Source: Mycolicibacterium sp. HK-90
GTDB lineage: Bacteria > Actinomycetota > Actinomycetes > Mycobacteriales > Mycobacteriaceae
Direction: 5' to 3'
Assembly (NCBI RefSeq): GCF_030486405.1
Contig: NZ_CP129613.1
Coordinates: forward strand, 3,844,001 to 3,908,000
DNA length: 64,000 bases
Shown one piece after another: positions 59,733-64,000 of this stretch (positions are counted from its first letter, which is position 1; each line of letters begins with the position of its first letter). The translations under genes were made by a program, and so were the position numbers. Under the pieces are notes generated by a model. It did not search any database. It saw only the letters and a program-made list of their open reading frames with translations, and was not told the DNA's origin.

Positions 59733-60835
59733 TTCAGCCGGGCCATCCAGCCATGCGTGTCGGCGAACGTGCCGCGCTGAATCCCGGTGAGGGTGTCACG
59801 CAGGGCCATGGTGATCTCGCCCGGTTGACCGTCGGCGATGGTGAACTCGCCGTCTGCGTACTTCACGTGGGACACCGGGGTGATCACCGCGGCGGTGCCG
59901 CAGGCGAAGACCTCGGTGATCTCGCCCACCGCGGCCTTCTTCTGCCATTCCTCGACGTCGATCTTGCGTTCCTCGACGGCGAAGCCGGCATCGACGGCCA
60001 ACTGCAGCAACGAGTTTCGGGTGATACCCGGCAACAGCGAGCCCGACAGCTCGGGGGTGACGAGCCGGGCCGAACCACCGCTGCCGAACACGAAGAACAG
60101 GTTCATCCCGCCCATCTCTTCGACGTAGCGGCGCTCGATCGCGTCCAGCCACACCACCTGGTCGCAGCCGTTGTCGGCGGCCTGCGCCTGCGCCAGCAGG
60201 GAGGCCGCGTAGTTGCCGCCGAACTTGGCGGCACCGGTGCCCCCCGGGGACGCGCGCACGTACTCGTGCGACAGCCACACGCTGACGGGCTTGATGCCGC
60301 CCTTGAAGTACGCCCCGGCCGGTGAGCCGATGGCCAGGTAGCGGTACTCGTTGGCCGGACGCACACCCAGGCCCGGTTCGGTGGCGATCACGAACGGCCG
60401 CAGGTACAGCGACTCCTCGCCGCCGGCCGCGGGCACCCACTTTTCGTCGACCGCGATGAGTTGGCGCAGGGACTCGATGAACACGTCGTCGGGAAGTTCC
60501 GGGATGGCCAGCCGGCGCGAGGAGGCCCGCAACCGCGCCGCATTGGACTCGGGCCGGAACGACACGATCGAGCCGTCGGCCCAGCGGTAGGCCTTGAGGC
60601 CTTCGAACACTTCCTGCGCGTAGTGCAGGACGATGGCCGACGGGTCCAGCTCGATGGGGCCGTACGGGATCACCCGCGCGTCGTGCCAGCCCTGGCCTTC
60701 GGTGTAATCGATGGCCACCATGTGGTCGGTGTGGTACTTGCCGAAGCCCGGGTTGGCCAGGATGGATTCGCGTACCGCATCGGTCGCCGGATTCGCGTTG
60801 GCTGAAACCGTGAACTCGAGATGGCCGCTACTCAT
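59729..60835 (-). CDS. ilvE: Branched-chain amino acid aminotransferase
   Basis: 368 residues, class IV PLP enzyme. The PLP-binding Lys is in [14 protein letters not shown], followed by [19 protein letters not shown] and the phosphate-binding [11 protein letters not shown]. It interconverts Leu, Ile and Val with their keto acids. TACAAT lies 6 nt before the ATG, a close match to the -10 consensus, predicting a leaderless mRNA. The gcvT stop is 22 bp upstream. Confidence 0.96.
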   Translation of the reverse strand: MSSGHLEFTVSANANPATDAVRESILANPGFGKYHTDHMVAIDYTEGQGWHDARVIPYGPIELDPSAIVLHYAQEVFEGLKAYRWADGSIVSFRPESNAARLRASSRRLAIPELPDDVFIESLRQLIAVDEKWVPAAGGEESLYLRPFVIATEPGLGVRPANEYRYLAIGSPAGAYFKGGIKPVSVWLSHEYVRASPGGTGAAKFGGNYAASLLAQAQAADNGCDQVVWLDAIERRYVEEMGGMNLFFVFGSGGSARLVTPELSGSLLPGITRNSLLQLAVDAGFAVEERKIDVEEWQKKAAVGEITEVFACGTAAVITPVSHVKYADGEFTIADGQPGEITMALRDTLTGIQRGTFADTHGWMARLN

Positions 60836-60841
60836 GTGGCG

Positions 60842-60847
60842 ATTGTA
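60842..60847 (-). promoter_or_regulatory. -10-like hexamer for ilvE
   Basis: TACAAT on the minus strand lies 6 nt before ATG 60835, in the 22-bp gap after gcvT. It would uncouple ilvE from gcvT transcription. Confidence 0.5.
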
Positions 60848-60857
60848 TCGCCCGAGG

Positions 60858-61955
60858 CTAGCGAGTTTTCGCGGCCACGAACGGCGGCTTGACCACTTCG
60901 CATTCGACGGCGCGACCGCGCACGTCCACGTGCACCCGCTGCCCGTCGGCGATGTCGTGGGCGGTGTCGATGAGCGCCAGGGCGATACCGACTTTCAGGG
61001 TGGGCGAGAACGTTCCCGACGTCGTGGTCCCGATCCGGGTGTCCCCGTCCAGCACCGCGAGATCGGCGCGCAGGACGCCCCGGCCGACGGCTTTCAGCCC
61101 GCGCAGCACCCGGGACGGACCGGCTTCCTTCTCGGCCAGCAATGCGTCGCGGCCCCAGAAGGTGTCTTTCTTCCATCCGATGGCCCAGCCGCAACGCGCC
61201 TGCAGCGGCGAGATGTCCAGGGACAGCTCGTGGCCGTGAAGTGGGTAGCCCATCTCGGTGCGCAGGGTGTCGCGCGCGCCCAGCCCGGCTGGTTCTCCCC
61301 CGGCCGCGCGCACCGCCGCCACCAGGGCGTCGAACACCACACCGGCGCGGTCCCAGGCCGGCAGGAGTTCGTAGCCGTGCTCACCGGTGTAGCCGGTGCG
61401 GCACACCCGGACGAACACGCCGTCGTACTCGGCATCGGCGTAGCCCATGTAGTCCATGTCGGTGGGCAGACCGAGCGCGCCCAGCACGTCGGTCGATTTC
61501 GGCCCCTGCACCGCCAGCACCGCATAGGACCGGTGCTCGTCGGTGATGGTCAGGCCGGCGGGTACGTGCTTCTGCAGTTCGGCGACCACGGCCGCGGTGT
61601 TGGCCGCGTTGGGCACCAGGAAGATCTCGTCGTCGGAGACGTAGTAGGCGATCAGGTCGTCGATCACACCGCCGGACTCGGTGCAGCACAGGGTGTACTG
61701 GGCCTTGCCCGGACCGATCCGGTTCAGGTCATTGGTCAGGGCGGAGTTGACGTAGGCTGCCGCGCCGGGACCGCGCACCAGCGCCTTGCCCAGGTGGCTC
61801 ACGTCGAACAGGCCGACGGCGTCGCGGGTCGCGGTGTGTTCTGAGACGGTCCCGGCATAGGACACCGGCATCAGCCAGCCACCGAATTCGGCGAAACTCG
61901 CGCCCAGTTCGCGATGGCGGTCTTCCAGCGGTCCGTGCAGCAGGTCGTCACTCAC
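60858..61955 (-). CDS. gcvT: Glycine cleavage system T protein (aminomethyltransferase)
   Basis: 365 residues, GTG start. [42 protein letters not shown] and [20 protein letters not shown] (folate-binding Asp/Arg region) are family motifs. It transfers the methylene group from the H-protein-bound intermediate to tetrahydrofolate, releasing ammonia. The other gcv genes are not in the window. There is no glycine riboswitch upstream; TAGGGT lies 6 nt before the GTG. Confidence 0.95.
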   Translation of the reverse strand: MSDDLLHGPLEDRHRELGASFAEFGGWLMPVSYAGTVSEHTATRDAVGLFDVSHLGKALVRGPGAAAYVNSALTNDLNRIGPGKAQYTLCCTESGGVIDDLIAYYVSDDEIFLVPNAANTAAVVAELQKHVPAGLTITDEHRSYAVLAVQGPKSTDVLGALGLPTDMDYMGYADAEYDGVFVRVCRTGYTGEHGYELLPAWDRAGVVFDALVAAVRAAGGEPAGLGARDTLRTEMGYPLHGHELSLDISPLQARCGWAIGWKKDTFWGRDALLAEKEAGPSRVLRGLKAVGRGVLRADLAVLDGDTRIGTTTSGTFSPTLKVGIALALIDTAHDIADGQRVHVDVRGRAVECEVVKPPFVAAKTR

Positions 61956-61961
61956 GAGATC

Positions 61962-61967
61962 ACCCTA
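61962..61967 (-). promoter_or_regulatory. -10-like hexamer for gcvT
   Basis: TAGGGT on the minus strand lies 6 nt before GTG 61955, identical in sequence and spacing to the hexamer at 705-710. It forms a divergent pair with the adenylate cyclase gene. Confidence 0.45.
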
Positions 61968-62009
61968 AACCGCGGGTCTGAAGGGGCCATCAAACTGCAC
62001 ACTTGTCTG

Positions 62010-63104
62010 GTGGTCGATTTCGATGCCCTGGAGGCCGCCGGGATCGCCGACGCCCGGGCGCGGGCCGGCCTGATCGAGTATCTGGACGGTCTCGGCTTCA
62101 CCGCGGCCGAGATGGTGGAGGCCGAGAAGCGCGGCCGGTTGTTCGGGCTGGCCGGGGATTCACTGCAGCGGTCCGGCCCGCCGACGTACAGCTTGCGGAC
62201 GGCTGCCGACACGCTCGGGCTGACCCTGGACGACGTCACGCATTTCTGGTCGGTGCTCGGTCTCACCGCCGGCGACCCCGATCAGCGGATGCTCAGCGAG
62301 GCCGATATCGACGCCCTGGCGACCTGCGCCGCGATGAGGGACGGCCTCGGCGAGGACGCGGCGGCGGGTCTGCTTCGGGTCGTCGGTGCGGCCATGGCCC
62401 GTCTGGCCGAGGCCGAGTCCTCGGTGGTCCGCGCCGGGCAGCCCGATCTCTGGATCACCCACAGTCACGACGAGCTCACCACGGCGCGGGCCTATCGCGC
62501 GGTCGCGCAGCTCATTCCCCGGATCGGCACCATGATCGACGCGGTGCACCGGCACCACCTGTCGGGCGCGCGAACGTACTTCGAGGGGTTGCAGCCCGAC
62601 CCGTCGGCCACCGTGGTGTGCGGTGTCGGTTTCGCCGACCTGTCCGGTTTCACCGCCCTGACCCAGCTGCTGACACCGGCCGAGTTGTCGATGCTGCTGG
62701 GCGAGTTCAGTGCCACCGTCACCGACGTCGTCCAGACCGACGGTGGCCGGGTGGTGAAGTTCATCGGCGACGCGGTGATGTGGGTCAGCGCCACCCCGCA
62801 GTTGCTGGCCCAGGCCGCGGCCGACCTGATCGATCATCCGCGCGCCCGGGAGACCGGGCTGGGCGTGCGCGCGGGCCTGGCGTTCGGCACGATGCTGGCG
62901 ATCAACGGCGACTACTTCGGCAGCCCCGTCAACCTGTCCGCGCGGCTGGTCGCGGCGGCCCGGCCCGGCCAGATCCTGGCTGACGCCGGGTTACGCGACG
63001 AGCTGCCCGATTGGCCGGCCGTCGAGCAGGAACCGTTGACGCTCAAGGGTTTCTACGCACCGGTGCTGGCCTATGATCTCCAGCGGGCGCCGCCTACCGC
63101 ATGA
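62010..63104 (+). CDS. Class III adenylate cyclase (Rv2212-like)
   Basis: 364 residues from GTG 62010; a CACACT hexamer lies 6 nt upstream. The N-terminal 190 residues form a helical regulatory domain beginning VVDFDALEAAGIADARARAG. The C-terminal cyclase domain has the two metal-binding aspartates (GFADLSGFTALT and KFIGDAVMWV), the purine-selecting Lys just before the second, and GDYFGSPVNLSARLV with the transition-state Asn/Arg. It makes cAMP; the M. tuberculosis homologue responds to pH and fatty acids. Confidence 0.9.
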   Translation: MVDFDALEAAGIADARARAGLIEYLDGLGFTAAEMVEAEKRGRLFGLAGDSLQRSGPPTYSLRTAADTLGLTLDDVTHFWSVLGLTAGDPDQRMLSEADIDALATCAAMRDGLGEDAAAGLLRVVGAAMARLAEAESSVVRAGQPDLWITHSHDELTTARAYRAVAQLIPRIGTMIDAVHRHHLSGARTYFEGLQPDPSATVVCGVGFADLSGFTALTQLLTPAELSMLLGEFSATVTDVVQTDGGRVVKFIGDAVMWVSATPQLLAQAAADLIDHPRARETGLGVRAGLAFGTMLAINGDYFGSPVNLSARLVAAARPGQILADAGLRDELPDWPAVEQEPLTLKGFYAPVLAYDLQRAPPTA

Positions 63105-63121
63105 GTCGCGGTGGTCGTGGC

Positions 63122-63127
63122 TAGGCT
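63122..63127 (+). promoter_or_regulatory. -10-like hexamer for the leucyl aminopeptidase gene
   Basis: TAGGCT lies 7 nt before GTG 63135; there is no Shine-Dalgarno. Confidence 0.45.
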
Positions 63128-63134
63128 GAGGCCT

Positions 63135-64000
63135 GTGAGCCCCGCAAATCCCGGTTACCAGGCACCCACCGTCACCGTCAGCTCATCACTGCCCAAGCGC
63201 AAGAGCGATGCGGTGCTGATCATTCCCGTCGTCAACGGGGAGGACGAGGGGTCGACGGCTTCCGTCGTCGCCCATCCGAGCCTCGGCCCCGAGGCCGTCG
63301 GCGAGATCGAGGCCGCGCTCAAGGCCCTCGGCGCCAAGGGGGGCGCCGAGCAGGTCACCCGCGTGGTCGTGCCGTCGCTTCCGGTGGCCAGCGTGCTGGC
63401 CGTCGGTCTGGGGAAGGCGCGCGACGAGTGGTCCGCCGACGTGGTCCGGCGCGCGGCGGGCGCGGCCGCGCGGTCACTGAACGGCACCGAGGCCGTCGTC
63501 ACCACGCTGTCCGCGATCGACCTGGAGGCCGCCGTCGAGGGCCTGATCCTGGGCGCCTACCGGTTCGACGACTTCCGCAGCGCCAAGACCGCGCCCAAGG
63601 ACTCCGGGCTGACCACGATCACGGCGCTGGCCGCCGACACCAAGGCCGCGACCAAGGCAGAAGCTCAGCGCGCGGTGGACATCGCTTCGGCGGTCGCGAC
63701 TGCTCGGGACTTTGTGAACACTCCCCCGAGCCATCTCTTCCCGGCTGAATTCGCCAAACGGGCAAAGGCTTTGGGCGAGGCGGCGGGACTCGAGGTCGAG
63801 GTGCTCGACGACAAGGCTCTCGCCAAGGCCGGGTACGGCGGCATCGTCGGGGTGGGCCAGGGATCGTCGCGGCCACCGCGGTTGGTGCGGCTGATCCACC
63901 GCGGCGGCGGCAAGAAGGCGAAGACGGTCGCCCTGGTCGGCAAGGGCATCACGTTCGACACCGGCGGCATCTCGATCAAGCCGGCCGCCAACATGCACCA
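63135..64000 (+). CDS. pepB: Leucyl aminopeptidase (M17), cut by the window end
   Basis: The first 288 codons are visible from GTG 63135; the rest lies beyond the window. The N-terminal macrodomain-like part (about 1-170) ends in [17 protein letters not shown]. The catalytic part begins near [17 protein letters not shown], which carries the first active-site Lys and metal Asp of M17 enzymes. It removes N-terminal residues from peptides as a cytoplasmic hexamer needing two divalent metals. In M. tuberculosis the homologue is Rv2213 (pepB). Confidence 0.93.
   Translation, partial: MSPANPGYQAPTVTVSSSLPKRKSDAVLIIPVVNGEDEGSTASVVAHPSLGPEAVGEIEAALKALGAKGGAEQVTRVVVPSLPVASVLAVGLGKARDEWSADVVRRAAGAAARSLNGTEAVVTTLSAIDLEAAVEGLILGAYRFDDFRSAKTAPKDSGLTTITALAADTKAATKAEAQRAVDIASAVATARDFVNTPPSHLFPAEFAKRAKALGEAAGLEVEVLDDKALAKAGYGGIVGVGQGSSRPPRLVRLIHRGGGKKAKTVALVGKGITFDTGGISIKPAANMH

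Overview
The window is a contiguous, high-GC (roughly two-thirds G+C) actinobacterial chromosome segment that reads as a mycobacterium. It has the Wag31/SepF/FtsZ/FtsQ/FtsW/PbpB division set, mycobacterial lipoglycan genes (mptA, a GT87 mannosyltransferase, pimB'), the qcrCAB-ctaE respiratory genes, mmpS3 and lppM. Gene order follows the M. tuberculosis stretch from about Rv2143 to Rv2213 as I remember it. Several H37Rv genes are absent (those between murE and pbpB, Rv2172c, Rv2177c, Rv2205c), and cobU sits directly in front of cobT. This suggests an environmental or fast-growing mycobacterium (Mycolicibacterium-like). The species cannot be named from the sequence.

Layout. Positions 1-700 hold the end of a phosphoribosyltransferase gene and a small membrane protein. 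Positions 770-21446 are the division and cell-wall (dcw) cluster on the minus strand. In transcription order it reads mraZ, rsmH, an FtsL-like gene, pbpB, murE, murF, mraY, murD, ftsW, murG, murC, ftsQ, ftsZ, pgeF, yggS, sepF, a YggT-family gene and wag31. Most junctions overlap by 4 nt. A four-copy 10-bp-period TGGNG array about 85 bp upstream of mraZ looks like an MraZ autoregulatory operator. Two intrinsic terminators of the DUF3040 gene isolate the cluster from its upstream neighbour.

Positions 22-33 kb carry a GNAT protein, lppM, a polyprenyl synthetase, mptA, the divergent Rv2175c-like/pknL pair, aroG, an RNase AS-type exonuclease, a membrane protein, a GT87 mannosyltransferase and a PlsC-type acyltransferase. 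Positions 33-41 kb carry a little-understood cluster (Cys-containing small protein, ArsA-like ATPase, two SRPBCC proteins), fadD15, pimB', and an overlapping pair of a zinc metallopeptidase and an NlpC/P60 hydrolase. Positions 41-52 kb hold a DnaQ/GIY-YIG fusion nuclease, trpD, ctaE-qcrCAB, and the opposite-strand group of a DUF2561-like protein, mmpS3, ctaF and ctaC. Together these give most of the cytochrome bcc-aa3 supercomplex except ctaD. Positions 52-64 kb are metabolic: asnB, adenosine kinase, an A-type Fe-S carrier, cobUTS, ilvE, gcvT, a class III adenylate cyclase, and a leucyl aminopeptidase gene cut by the window end.

Regulatory reading. At least fourteen genes have a TANNNT-like hexamer 6-9 nt before an ATG or GTG start and no Shine-Dalgarno sequence, the layout expected for leaderless mycobacterial mRNAs. 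Several convergent gene pairs share stop codons or end within a hairpin. I saw no tRNA, rRNA, CRISPR array, insertion sequence, prophage or defence island, and no clearly novel multi-gene system. The most interesting items are regulatory structures and small or uncharacterised proteins.
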